From Calothrix sp. PCC 7716 (GTDB taxonomy: Bacteria; Cyanobacteriota; Cyanobacteriia; Cyanobacteriales; Nostocaceae): a DNA stretch of 64,000 nt. The translations under genes were made by a program, and so were the position numbers. Below the pieces are notes generated by a model. That model ran no database searches. It saw nothing but the letters and a program-made list of their open reading frames with translations, and had not been told where the DNA came from. This document shows, piece by piece, positions 26,224 through 35,429 of the stretch. The stretch is from the NCBI RefSeq assembly GCF_019977735.1, contig NZ_AP025018.1:4278001-4342000 (forward strand), given 5' to 3'. Within the stretch, counting starts at the first letter, position 1; the number at the start of each line of letters is the position of its first letter.

Positions 26224-26397
26224 CTACCCATTAGTAACATTTTTGTCCAGCTTCTCTCGTGCCATACGTTCAATTACATCACTCAAGCTGTTGGCACCCA
26301 ACTCGATTTGTTTTTGCTCTAACCATTGGATTGCTGTTTGAGTCAGAGTCATAGTAAATCTACGTTTGGATTCATTATAAATTGTTTTACCTGCCAT
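26224..26397 (-). CDS. Ribbon-helix-helix DNA-binding protein (57 aa)
   Basis: A short gene whose product fits the Arc/CopG fold exactly: a basic beta strand KRRFTMTLTQ, helix A TAIQWLEQKQIELG, a turn at ANS and helix B LSDVIERMAREKL. Such proteins are dimeric and bind palindromic operators. It is divergent from the TnpB-related gene, with 62 bp between the start codons and a perfect 29-bp palindrome in that gap. It is therefore a strong candidate repressor of itself and of the tnpB-like gene. Confidence 0.8.
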   Translation of the reverse strand: MAGKTIYNESKRRFTMTLTQTAIQWLEQKQIELGANSLSDVIERMAREKLDKNVTNG

Positions 26398-26409
26398 ATT
26401 GACAACCTT

Positions 26410-26438
26410 AATATACTCATATAGTATATGAGTATATT
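26410..26438. promoter_or_regulatory. 29-bp perfect palindromic operator
   Basis: Arms AATATACTCATATA and its exact reverse complement flank one central G. It sits midway between the divergent starts of the ribbon-helix-helix gene (26397) and the TnpB-related gene (26460). Probable operator for the small regulator. Between it and the tnpB ATG is the leader TTTGAGAGGTCGAGTCAA, shared with the second TnpB locus. Confidence 0.7.
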
Positions 26439-26459
26439 ACATTTGAGAGGTCGAGTCAA

Positions 26460-28154
26460 ATGGTAATTGCAATAGAGTCAATTAAAACATACACTACACA
26501 AGTAGATTTTTGGCATTGGGGAGAGTTGTCTGCTCTTACAAGCTTGGTTGATGAAGCTCGCCATTTTTGTCTTGAATTAATAATTAGCGGAAAAAGCAGA
26601 CTTGAGTGTAACAAGCAACTACAATCCAAATTTAATATTAACAAGCGTTGGTCTTCATCAATATATACGGAAGTACAAGTAATTGTAGATAATATAAACG
26701 AAAATAGAAACAATCATATAAAAGTTATTGAAGAGCAAATCAAATCTATAAAATCTGATATTAATCAACGGATTAAGCAGATAAAAAAACACAAAAAAGA
26801 ATTTTTAGAAAAAAAAGGTTTTACTAAGATTAAAGACGCTTGTAGTATTAATGCGAAGCAACGTCAATCAACGCAGCTTCAAGATGCTAAGTTTGAATTG
26901 CATCAGAAGAAGCGCAGATTGCATTTACTAGAAAAGCAGCTAGAACACATAAAATCAACGCGCGCCAATTACGTATTACCAGATAGCAATGGTTTTATGC
27001 TGGTTGGTAGTAAAGATGAGTCGAGTGGCAATGAATCAGCACAATTTGATTATATTGAGAGTGCAGACAAATTTATTTTATCTATTCGCACCCCCTACGC
27101 ATTGGAAGAAAGATTAGGTGGTAAATATATTCGTATTGACGGGCTAAATTTTAAACATGGTAAACATGAATTAATTGAATCAATATCTCCAAGGTGTTAT
27201 CAGGTTGCGAGTAAAAAAGAGGCGAAAAAATGGGCAGTTGGTTATAGTGCTGTAACTCTACGCTTCTACTGGAAGAATGATTGTTGGTATGTTGCTGCTT
27301 CTACTAATATACATTTACCTGATATTACATCTGAATATCTTTCTGGTTATGTTGGCGTTGATTTGAACGCTGACTCTGTTGGTTGGGCAGTATGTGATGC
27401 ACAGGGTAATTTGGTAGAGTATGGTGATTTCAAGTGCGATTTACACTCCAAAACGTCAAATCAACGTGAAGCTATATTATCAGATGCAGCAACATTTATT
27501 GCATTAAAAGCTAAACAATATAACTACCCAATTGCATCTGAGCAATTAGACTTTTCTGCTAAAAAGAAACAACTTGGAGAAAAAGGTAAAAAATATGCCA
27601 GGATGTTATCAACATTTGCTTATTCCCAATGGAATGAAGCTTTGAATAGTGCTTGCCAAAAGCATGGTATTTACCACAAAAAGATAAATCCAGCTTACAG
27701 TAGTCAAATTGGCATGATGAAATTCATGTCAATGTATGGCATGAATTCTTCATCTGCGGCAGCTTTTGTAATCGCGCGTCGTGGTCGAAGATTTTCGGAA
27801 CGACTACCGAAACAACATCACTTACTTCCTTCCAAGTCCGCCTACACTAAGGTTAATAAAGTGAAGCACGTTTGGTCGCATTGGAGTAAGGTGAGCAAGA
27901 GTAACAAGTGTACTCCCAGACACAAATATTTTACTGCCCGTCTTAACAGGACGCGAAAGGTTACGTCTTTTTGTCAGCTTGCCTGCATTGTAGGCGAGTC
28001 CCGACTTTTGGACAATCCAATTCAATTGGAGCTTTTTGAGGTTGGTGTAACTCCAACGGGAAATGGTGCGGTATCCGTTGCCGCATCTAGGTCTAGAAAA
28101 AACAAAAGGGTAAAAGTTTCTACTTTTGTCCAAATGTGTCTAGATTTAAATTAA
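26460..28154 (+). CDS. TnpB-related protein (IS200/IS605 accessory type)
   Basis: A 564-residue protein of the TnpB superfamily, longer than typical TnpB (~400). A charged coiled-coil region spans ~80-175. RuvC-I is YVGVDLNADSVGWAV (~300), a Glu-containing YPIASEQLDFS (~360) fits RuvC-II, and NPAYSSQIG precedes NSSSAAAFVIARRG, where the usual RuvC-III Asp is replaced by Ser. The zinc-ribbon Cys pairs are absent. So RNA-guided binding is plausible while cleavage is doubtful. A GAGAGG ribosome site precedes the ATG. No TnpA is nearby. Hairpin-rich DNA in the last ~200 bp may encode a guide RNA. Confidence 0.85.
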   Translation: MVIAIESIKTYTTQVDFWHWGELSALTSLVDEARHFCLELIISGKSRLECNKQLQSKFNINKRWSSSIYTEVQVIVDNINENRNNHIKVIEEQIKSIKSDINQRIKQIKKHKKEFLEKKGFTKIKDACSINAKQRQSTQLQDAKFELHQKKRRLHLLEKQLEHIKSTRANYVLPDSNGFMLVGSKDESSGNESAQFDYIESADKFILSIRTPYALEERLGGKYIRIDGLNFKHGKHELIESISPRCYQVASKKEAKKWAVGYSAVTLRFYWKNDCWYVAASTNIHLPDITSEYLSGYVGVDLNADSVGWAVCDAQGNLVEYGDFKCDLHSKTSNQREAILSDAATFIALKAKQYNYPIASEQLDFSAKKKQLGEKGKKYARMLSTFAYSQWNEALNSACQKHGIYHKKINPAYSSQIGMMKFMSMYGMNSSSAAAFVIARRGRRFSERLPKQHHLLPSKSAYTKVNKVKHVWSHWSKVSKSNKCTPRHKYFTARLNRTRKVTSFCQLACIVGESRLLDNPIQLELFEVGVTPTGNGAVSVAASRSRKNKRVKVSTFVQMCLDLN

Positions 28155-28257
28155 CGGTGCAATACCTCGAATCACGTGTGCAGATATTGATTCAATAAGC
28201 AAACAGTACAAGATTATTTCGACACCGACTATTAAACGTAACAGTGTTAGTAGTGTA

Positions 28258-28857
28258 GTGTCGGTTGCTAAGAGCAATGAAGATTCGGTTGAGTTATCGA
28301 TGGTTGGTAATCAACTTGGTGGCACGGGTATATTTCGGTTGGAAGTTAAAGACCATGAACTCGCAAACCAACTTGATATTGAGTGGAAAAAGTCAGAGAT
28401 GAGTAAACCGAGTTGGGTGAGATTCCTATCAGGAAGTGCGCGCGCGATACAGGAGATAGCGCAAGTCGTACTTGGTCGCAAATTGAATGATGCATCCGAG
28501 TTGGATGAGTTGACTGTCGCGGTACGTGGTACTAATCATCTTTCATCTAATCATGTGAAAGTACAAGATAATATTGATATCGTGGCGCCTGTAAACTGTG
28601 AGGCAGTGGAGGCTTCATCAACCGCCTTACCCGAAGTTATTCAAGAAATTCTGAATAAATTTAGTATTTTGGGTGGTCAAGTCATTCGTTTGAATGCTCA
28701 ACCAAAAGGCATTAGTGCAATGATGCAGTCTATATGCCGTAGTGAAAGAGATATTCTTGTACATGAACTCAAGCAGTATGCCCAATATGAGGGATTGAAT
28801 GTCAATTCCCTACTTAATATTGATAATCCAGAGATTCGCGCGGCAGTTGCAGTGTGA
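28258..28857 (+). CDS. Hypothetical protein downstream of TnpB-related gene
   Basis: A 199-residue protein from the GTG at 28258. The frame stays open upstream to 28150, just before the tnpB stop, with plausible coding sequence (ADIDSISKQYKIISTPTIKRNS) but no standard start, so the true N-terminus may be longer. The C-terminal 70 residues look helical (LPEVIQEILNKFSILGGQVIRLN; ERDILVHELKQYAQYEGL). No known domain recognised. Same strand and close spacing suggest co-transcription with the TnpB-related gene. Confidence 0.6.
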   Translation: MSVAKSNEDSVELSMVGNQLGGTGIFRLEVKDHELANQLDIEWKKSEMSKPSWVRFLSGSARAIQEIAQVVLGRKLNDASELDELTVAVRGTNHLSSNHVKVQDNIDIVAPVNCEAVEASSTALPEVIQEILNKFSILGGQVIRLNAQPKGISAMMQSICRSERDILVHELKQYAQYEGLNVNSLLNIDNPEIRAAVAV

Positions 28858-29026
28858 TTCAATTTACTACTAAGCGGTCGCGGGAGCGCATTGTTCACTT
28901 TAATCCGCGCTCGTATTGGTCGTAGTTGGTGATTTGGGCGCTATAATTAACACATTGATTCAAAGTAATTTACTTACCTGTGGTAAGAGGTATTTAGTGA
29001 CGAGGAAAGGAAAATAAGAAAAGTGC

Positions 29027-31627
29027 ATGAACAACCACGCTCGGCACAAACCAGACAGCGATAAAACTAGAGAAGAACTCCTTGCTGAATTACAAGCTTT
29101 GAGAGTGGAAGTCAATTGTTTACGCCAAAATCATCATATTACTCAAGTACACCAAGCTGAAATTGCTCTCCAACAGCAATTTGAACAACAGCGCTTGGTA
29201 ATAAAAATGCAAGAGCGCATTCAAAAATCACTCTTATTAAACGATATTCTTAACACCACGGTAGAAGAAGTACGGCAATTTCTTCAAACTGACCGTGTAA
29301 TAATTTTTGAGTTTAATCAAAACTGCAATGGAACTGTTGTTGTAGAATCTGTAGCACCACAGTGGCAATCTATATTAGATAAGCAAATTCATGGCTCTTG
29401 TTTTGGCGCCAATGTCGAAACTTTTAAACAGGGTTCCGTTGCAGCATCTGATATTTATACTGCTAATATTAACCCCTGTCACCTAGAGTTACTAGCTAAC
29501 TTTCAAGTCCGCGCTTTTCTTGTAGTTCCAATTTTACAAGGTGATAATTTATGGGGATTACTAATTGCTCACCACTGCACGGTGCCAAGATTATGGCAAA
29601 ATACAGAAATCGAATTATTGCAACAGCTAGCCACACAAGTCGGAATTGCAATTCAACAATCTAATTTGTTTCAACAAGTACAAATTGAGTTGATAGAGCG
29701 TCAGCGAACTGAAAAGGTTTTGCTGCAAAGAGAAGAACAACTAAAACAAGCAAAAGCAGAACTTGAACAACGTGTAGCACTTAGAACCGCTGAATTAACT
29801 GCCAAAGAAAAAATATTGAGCGATTTTTTAAACGCAGCAGCAGGAGCAGGTATTGGCATAGGCATTCATAGCGAAGATAAATGTTTTTTAGCAATTAACC
29901 ACGCTTTAGCTGATATTAACGGCGCCGCGATTAATGAGCATTTAGGTAAAACGATATACGATGTTTTACCATCAATGTTAGCATCTAATGTAGATTCGCT
30001 TTTTGACAAGGTAATAACAACAGGGCAACCAATATTAAACTTAGAAGTTCAAGGTGAAACTGCCAGTAAACCTGGTATACCACGAGATTGGTTAATTAAC
30101 TTTTTCCCTACATTTTTAGAAGATGGTTTTGTTAGCGGACTTGGAACCGTTGTGTTTGAAATTACCGAACGTAAACGCGCAGAAAATCTTCTCTATCAAC
30201 GTCAACAAGAATTTATTGCCTTGGTTGAAAATGCTCCAGACATAATCGCACGCTTTGATAAAGATTTACGCTATCTCTATATAAACCCTGCCGTCGAAAA
30301 GGAACATGGTATTCCAGCACAGGCTATTATTGGTAAAATTTATCGAGAAGAAATAAAAATTGTTGAAACTGATATTAGTATTGAAGGTGAGTTACGAGCT
30401 GCTTTTGCAACTGGCAAAGAAAGACGTCTTGAGTACCGCTATCAAAGTCCTCAAGGACAAAAATACTACCAAGCACGTTATGTTCCAGAATTTGGTCGTG
30501 ATGGTAGCGTTGAATCTGTTCTCGTCGTTACTCAAGATATCACCGCAATTAAAAATATCCAAGAAGCATTACGTCATAGCGAACAAGAATTTCGGTCTTT
30601 AAGCGAAAGTTCTCCTGTTGGTATTTTTAGAACCAACGCAAATGGAGAATACACTTATACAAATCCACGCTATCACGATATTTGTGACTGTACTTTTGAA
30701 GAAAGCTTGGGAAATGGTTGGATGAACCTTTTACATCCAGAAGATAAAGCTGCTGTTATTGCTAAATGGTCGAGCGCTGTATCTAAGTATAAACATGTCA
30801 AATGTGAAATTCGCTACGTCCGGAAAGATGGTTCTGTTCGCTACTGTCAAGTACAAGCTACTCCTGTTGTTGATAGTCACGAAAAATTACTAGGACATGT
30901 TGGTACATTAGAAGACATTACCGAAAGTCGGGCTATCAGTCAAATGAAAAACGAATTTATTTCTATTGTTAGCCATGAACTTCGCACACCCTTAACTTCG
31001 CTACGTGGTTCTCTAGAATTACTTAAGAGTGGCATTTACGACAAAAAGCCAGAAAAAGGTAAACGAATGTTACAAGTTGCCGCCGATAGTGCCGCGCGTT
31101 TAGTCCGACTCGTTAGTGATATCCTTGACCTAGAGCGGTTAGAATCTGGTAAATATGAACTAACTAAAGAACGCTGTAATGCCGCAATAATTATGCAGCA
31201 ATCAGTGGAACTAATGCGGGGAGATGCCGAGCAAAACAATATTACCCTTAATGTTACTCCCCTAGAAGTTGAAGTTTACGCTGCCTGTGATGCCATCGTC
31301 CAAACCATAACAAACTTGTTAAGTAATGCTGTGAAATTTTCTGAACCCGGAGCAACAGTTTGGGTCGATGCAAAACTGCAAGGAGAATATGTCCTCTTTT
31401 CAGTCAAAGACACAGGACGTGGTATTCCACCTGATAAACTAGAAACGATATTTGGACAGTTTCAACAAGTCGATGCATCAGATTCTCGTCAAAAGGGAGG
31501 AACTGGTTTGGGTTTAGCCATTTGCCGCAGTATTATTCAACAACATGGATGTCAAATTTGGGCAGAAAGTACTTTAGGTGAAGGCAGTACCTTTTATTTT
31601 ACATTATCATTAGCTAAGGAAACGTGA
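29027..31627 (+). CDS. Sensor histidine kinase with cyanobacteriochrome-like GAF and PAS domains
   Basis: An 866-residue soluble kinase. After a coiled coil, residues ~65-215 form a GAF domain with GSCF and NPCHLELL motifs and LWGLLIAHHC, the pattern of bilin-binding cyanobacteriochromes; the PCH Cys is the usual chromophore ligand. Three PAS-like domains follow (~265-385, ~390-515, ~520-640). HisKA has IVSHELRTPLTSLRG and HATPase has NAVKFSEPG, DTGRGIP and KGGTGLGLAI. A single-domain response regulator follows 40 bp downstream, its likely partner. Light sensing is inferred from the GAF motif only. Confidence 0.88.
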   Translation: MNNHARHKPDSDKTREELLAELQALRVEVNCLRQNHHITQVHQAEIALQQQFEQQRLVIKMQERIQKSLLLNDILNTTVEEVRQFLQTDRVIIFEFNQNCNGTVVVESVAPQWQSILDKQIHGSCFGANVETFKQGSVAASDIYTANINPCHLELLANFQVRAFLVVPILQGDNLWGLLIAHHCTVPRLWQNTEIELLQQLATQVGIAIQQSNLFQQVQIELIERQRTEKVLLQREEQLKQAKAELEQRVALRTAELTAKEKILSDFLNAAAGAGIGIGIHSEDKCFLAINHALADINGAAINEHLGKTIYDVLPSMLASNVDSLFDKVITTGQPILNLEVQGETASKPGIPRDWLINFFPTFLEDGFVSGLGTVVFEITERKRAENLLYQRQQEFIALVENAPDIIARFDKDLRYLYINPAVEKEHGIPAQAIIGKIYREEIKIVETDISIEGELRAAFATGKERRLEYRYQSPQGQKYYQARYVPEFGRDGSVESVLVVTQDITAIKNIQEALRHSEQEFRSLSESSPVGIFRTNANGEYTYTNPRYHDICDCTFEESLGNGWMNLLHPEDKAAVIAKWSSAVSKYKHVKCEIRYVRKDGSVRYCQVQATPVVDSHEKLLGHVGTLEDITESRAISQMKNEFISIVSHELRTPLTSLRGSLELLKSGIYDKKPEKGKRMLQVAADSAARLVRLVSDILDLERLESGKYELTKERCNAAIIMQQSVELMRGDAEQNNITLNVTPLEVEVYAACDAIVQTITNLLSNAVKFSEPGATVWVDAKLQGEYVLFSVKDTGRGIPPDKLETIFGQFQQVDASDSRQKGGTGLGLAICRSIIQQHGCQIWAESTLGEGSTFYFTLSLAKET

Positions 31628-31667
31628 TATTACATAAGCTAAAAAGTATATAATTATACATTATTCT

Positions 31668-32048
31668 ATGGCACCAAAACGAGTTTTAGTAATTGACGAC
31701 GAGGAGTTGATACAAGAAGTTATCCAAGCTAGTTTGGAAGATATCGTTGGTTGGGAAGTATTACTAGCAAGTTCAGGTACTGAAGGGTTAACTGTTGCTG
31801 CTTCTCAATCTCCTGATGTAATTTTGCTTGATGTATCAATGCCAATTATGGATGGAATTCAAACGTTCAAAAAGTTACAGGATGATTCCGCTACACAAAC
31901 AATTCCTGTAATTTTTTTAACTGCTAAGGTACAACCTAGTGACAAAGCAATTTTTTCTCAGCTTGGTGTTGTTGGTGTCATTGCCAAACCTTTTGACCCG
32001 ATGACTTTAAACAAAGAAGTATCCGAGATTTTAGGGTGGAAATCATAA
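31668..32048 (+). CDS. Single-domain response regulator (CheY-like)
   Basis: A 126-residue receiver domain with no output domain: VLVIDDEELIQE (acidic pair), VILLDVSMPIMDG (phospho-acceptor Asp), FLTAK (Thr) and IAKPFDP (Lys). All catalytic residues are present. It follows the GAF/PAS histidine kinase by 40 bp, so it is likely its phosphorylation target, relaying the signal to another protein. Confidence 0.93.
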   Translation: MAPKRVLVIDDEELIQEVIQASLEDIVGWEVLLASSGTEGLTVAASQSPDVILLDVSMPIMDGIQTFKKLQDDSATQTIPVIFLTAKVQPSDKAIFSQLGVVGVIAKPFDPMTLNKEVSEILGWKS

Positions 32049-32057
32049 AAAAGTAAA

Positions 32058-32531
32058 TTATTGGCGCCTGGAATTACTACTACCTAAAGGAGCATATCCA
32101 AATGTCGTATTAAACTGACGACACCAAATAGCAACCGATTTAAAATCTGCTAAATTAACATTTTCGGGTATTGCGTAGCGCTGAACACCATTTGTTCTTT
32201 GTAAACGAGCAAGCTGCACATAATCTTTTTCTTTGATACCATCGGGTACTGTTGTATTCCGATGCAAAATGACGTACAAATCTGGCCCATTATTAGTTTT
32301 AAACTTTTCGCTAAATTCAACGAAGCGTTTTCCATTTTGATTCACAATACGCGCATTTCCTTGAGTTGGATATTCCACTGCTCTAAAACTTCCAATTGCC
32401 GCACTCGCAGTTTTTGATGTTGTTTCACTCGAAGGCGCCTTTTCTGTATCGGTCTGGTTAGTACTAACGGAAGTCGTACAACTTGTCATTAATACTGCAA
32501 CGGCGCCAAGAATAGCCAATTTATATTTCAT
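32058..32531 (-). CDS. DM13-domain lipoprotein
   Basis: A 157-residue protein with a lipobox (LAILGAVAVLMTSC), so it is likely anchored to the membrane facing the periplasm. A low-complexity Ser/Thr linker is followed by a DM13 domain (GSFRAVEYPTQGNARIV, GPDLYVILHR, and the invariant Cys in VAIWCRQFNTTFGYAPL). DM13 domains are proposed redox or electron-transfer domains with the conserved Cys. Its stop is 9 bp from the convergent regulator gene. Confidence 0.88.
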   Translation of the reverse strand: MKYKLAILGAVAVLMTSCTTSVSTNQTDTEKAPSSETTSKTASAAIGSFRAVEYPTQGNARIVNQNGKRFVEFSEKFKTNNGPDLYVILHRNTTVPDGIKEKDYVQLARLQRTNGVQRYAIPENVNLADFKSVAIWCRQFNTTFGYAPLGSSNSRRQ

Positions 32532-32832
32532 ATTCCGTTTGATTGTGTCCCATAACTAAAATTTAAACCTTTTAGGAGATGACAGAACAAATATAAGTTG
32601 AGAATTTGCTTAAGTTTTATGCTTTTAATTTCAGCTTAATCTCACCCAGTTCTAATAAAACCTTTAACTATATTGGTTATTGTTGGTAATGTGGTGACTA
32701 TTACCGTATAAACACTTAAACTATTTATGTAATTATTAAGTATTATTAAGATAGATGTAATTTCATAAATTGCGTCAAACCCATTAATAGCAAAGTTTTG
32801 GGCAAAACATTTAAATCAAGACTTATAGCAAA

Positions 32833-35082
32833 ATGTCTGTATCGCACTTAAAACCTAAATCTCGATGGACAAGCAGCAGGCAACTGCAAACAGCAACGCT
32901 AATGTTAGTTGGCACCTTAATAATTTCGGGGTTAGTGGTCGCTCTCTGGTTTGCTGGTGAACACCGCATTAGTCAAATATTTGAGCAAGTTAATAAATTA
33001 CAGCAAAACCCACCAATGTGGTTAGAAGCACCTATGGTAACTGGTAAATATTTACTGGCGCCAACAATAGCATTATTTATAGGGGTGATAGCTGTAATGC
33101 GGGTTTCTCCACTACCACGCACCTGGTCACGACGCATTGTAGTAGGTATTGTAATTATATTGACTTTGCGTTATGTCACTTGGCGCAGCTTATCTACACT
33201 CAACTTAGTCAACCCCTTAAACGGTGTATTTAGCTTGGGACTTTTTGTGTTAGAAATGCTAATGCTAGTTAGCAGCACGATTCAATTATTCTTAATGCTA
33301 AACGTTAAAGACCGCAAGCGTGCTGCCGATATAAAATCTCAAGCTGTTATTGATGGCAGCTTTGACCCTACTGTAGACATTTTTATTCCTACCTATTCAG
33401 AACCAACGTTTATACTAAGACGTACTATTATCGGTTGCCAAGCTTTAGATTATCCCAACAAGAAAATATATTTGCTTGATGATACTAGGCGCCCAGAAAT
33501 GGCAGAATTAGCGAAACAGTTAAAGTGTAATTATATAACCCGACTCGATAACCTTCATGCTAAAGCAGGCAACTTAAACCATGCATTAACAAAAACGGAG
33601 GGTGAGTTAATAGTTATATTCGATGCAGACTTTATACCTACCACTAACTTTCTTACTCGTACCGTTGGCTTTTTCCAAGATAGTAACGTTGCACTCGTCC
33701 AAACACCGCAAAGCTTTTATAACGCAGACCCAATAGCTCGTAATCTCGGTCTAGAAAATATTTTAACTTCCGAAGAAGAAGTATTCTACCGACAAATTCA
33801 ACCAATTCGCGATGGCGCAGATAGCGTAGTATGTGCAGGAACATCATTTGTAGTGCGTCGCAGTGCATTACTAGAAACAGGTGGTTTCGTTACAGAATCT
33901 TTGAGCGAAGATTATTTTACAGGTATTCGTCTCTCAGCAAATGGATACCGTTTAATTTACTTAGATGAAAAATTGAGTGCAGGTTTAGCAGCAGAAAACA
34001 TTGCCGCTCATACTACACAAAGACTACGCTGGGCAAGAGGAACACTACAAGCATTTTTTATTACATCAAATCCACTAACGATTCCTGGACTTAGTTTAAT
34101 TCAAAGACTCGCGCATTTAGAAGGATTACTGCATTGGTTTACTAGTATATCGCGGGTTTATTTTCTCATTATGCCTTTAATGTACTCATTCCTGGGTGTC
34201 ATTCCCATCAAAGCCACTCCCGCAGAGTTAATGTTCTTTTTCTTACCTTATTATTTAGTAAATTTAGCAGTATTTGCTTGGTTAAATAATCACGCGCGTT
34301 CTGCCATACTCTCAGATATATATTCTCTAGTACTATGTTTTCCCTTAGCATTAACAGTTATTCAGGTAATGCTAAATCCTTTCTCTAGAGGTTTTAAAGT
34401 CACACCCAAAGGAACAGTAAACAACAATTATACATTCAATTGGAAACTAGCTCTACCTTTAATCTGTCTATTTATTCTTACAGCCATCAGCTTGTGGCGA
34501 AACTTAGGCATGTCTATGATACAAGGAGTATGGGCGCCTGAAGTTGATAACACCGTCAAAGGAATTGGTTTAGGTTGGCTATGGAGTACATATAACCTAA
34601 TTATGATTGGCATTGCCTTACTAATACTTCTAGATGCACCCAAACCAGATATTTACGAATGGTTTGATTTACGACGAGTCGTTAAATTAACCCTTAATGA
34701 TAATCAAACATTATGGGGAGTAACAACAATTATTTCAGAAGCAGGCGCCGAAATTGCCCTTACAAAAACTCCCCTCGACCTACTACCCAACTCTACAGTA
34801 CATCTAGAAATAGCAGAAGAAAACTTACAACTAGGCGCCGAAATCATCCAAACAGGAATTAATAACGAATACCATACTCTCAGAGTCAAATATACATCAC
34901 TTAGCTTGACACAACATCGGCGCCTCGTCAAAATGTTATTCTGTCGTCCAGGACAATGGAAGCGCAATAAAACACCAGGAGAACTTCAATCACTCTTACT
35001 AATATTCAGAATACTTCTAAAACCCCGCATCTTCTTTAACAGAAACCTAGAAGTCACCCCAATAGCACTCACCAAACTCTAA
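32833..35082 (+). CDS. Cellulose synthase-like family 2 glycosyltransferase with PilZ domain
   Basis: A 749-residue inner-membrane enzyme. Two N-terminal helices and two more near 120-160 precede the cytosolic GT2 domain with IPTYSEP, LLDDTRRPEM, FDADFIPT, VQTPQ, SEDYFTG and QRLRWARG, the full D,D,D,QxxRW set of processive synthases. Further helices (~410-600) and a C-terminal PilZ-like domain (~615-700) follow, but the RxxxR c-di-GMP motif is not obvious. It likely makes cellulose or a related beta-glucan and exports it. No bcsB/bcsZ partners are adjacent. 32532-32832 holds no gene. Confidence 0.88.
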   Translation: MSVSHLKPKSRWTSSRQLQTATLMLVGTLIISGLVVALWFAGEHRISQIFEQVNKLQQNPPMWLEAPMVTGKYLLAPTIALFIGVIAVMRVSPLPRTWSRRIVVGIVIILTLRYVTWRSLSTLNLVNPLNGVFSLGLFVLEMLMLVSSTIQLFLMLNVKDRKRAADIKSQAVIDGSFDPTVDIFIPTYSEPTFILRRTIIGCQALDYPNKKIYLLDDTRRPEMAELAKQLKCNYITRLDNLHAKAGNLNHALTKTEGELIVIFDADFIPTTNFLTRTVGFFQDSNVALVQTPQSFYNADPIARNLGLENILTSEEEVFYRQIQPIRDGADSVVCAGTSFVVRRSALLETGGFVTESLSEDYFTGIRLSANGYRLIYLDEKLSAGLAAENIAAHTTQRLRWARGTLQAFFITSNPLTIPGLSLIQRLAHLEGLLHWFTSISRVYFLIMPLMYSFLGVIPIKATPAELMFFFLPYYLVNLAVFAWLNNHARSAILSDIYSLVLCFPLALTVIQVMLNPFSRGFKVTPKGTVNNNYTFNWKLALPLICLFILTAISLWRNLGMSMIQGVWAPEVDNTVKGIGLGWLWSTYNLIMIGIALLILLDAPKPDIYEWFDLRRVVKLTLNDNQTLWGVTTIISEAGAEIALTKTPLDLLPNSTVHLEIAEENLQLGAEIIQTGINNEYHTLRVKYTSLSLTQHRRLVKMLFCRPGQWKRNKTPGELQSLLLIFRILLKPRIFFNRNLEVTPIALTKL

Positions 35083-35087
35083 CACCT

Positions 35088-35135
35088 CTTGTGGAACAGG
35101 CATCATCTTGTGGAACAGGCATAGAAAGCCTGCTT
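35088..35135. repeat. Partly duplicated TTGTGGAACAGGCAT repeat
   Basis: CTCTTGTGGAACAGGCAT occurs twice in a row, then GAAAGCCTGCTT closes the hairpin. Same family as 18245 and 36259. Downstream of the glycosyltransferase gene. Confidence 0.75.
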
Positions 35136-35250
35136 AATTATACTAAAATAATGTTACAGTTCAACCCTAGAATTATGACATTTCGCTACCTTGAACTTCC
35201 AATCAGATAACAGAGATTGTAATCCTTATTGTTGCGTAGGGTGGGCAGTG

Positions 35251-35429
35251 CTAGCCCTGTCAAGGTGAGCATGAGTACTACGCATTTATTCGGGTTTTAG
35301 CCTTGCACTGATTAAAATTTGAAAGCAAAAAATTAAATTTGCGCTCAATTTTATATTTCAGAGTTGGGGGTACAACGTAAAAATAAGGCTTTTGTCTAGT
35401 ACACAAGTGGTACACCTTGACAGGGCTAG
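35251..35429. mobile_element. 179-bp MITE-like element
   Basis: Perfect 17-bp terminal inverted repeats, CTAGCCCTGTCAAGGTG at the left and its reverse complement at the right, bound a 179-bp AT-rich element with no ORF. It is flanked on both sides by the direct repeat GTGGGCAGTG (35241-35250 and 35430-35439), a 10-bp target-site duplication. The element sits in a palindromic GGTGGGCAGTGCCCACC repeat whose right half follows intact. So a non-autonomous transposon inserted into another repeat. No transposase is in the window. Confidence 0.85.

Noticed and set aside
26000-28560. Lack of GGCGCC as proof of recent transfer of the TnpB locus
   Set aside because: The locus has no site for about 2.6 kb, but similar 2-kb gaps occur in ordinary genes such as the kinase at 29-31 kb, so the signal is weak.
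26460-28857. Type V-K CRISPR-associated transposon (Cas12k) locus
   Set aside because: The TnpB-related gene and a nearby regulator look suggestive, but there are no tnsB/tnsC/tniQ genes, no CRISPR repeat-spacer array, and the small gene is ribbon-helix-helix rather than a MerR regulator.
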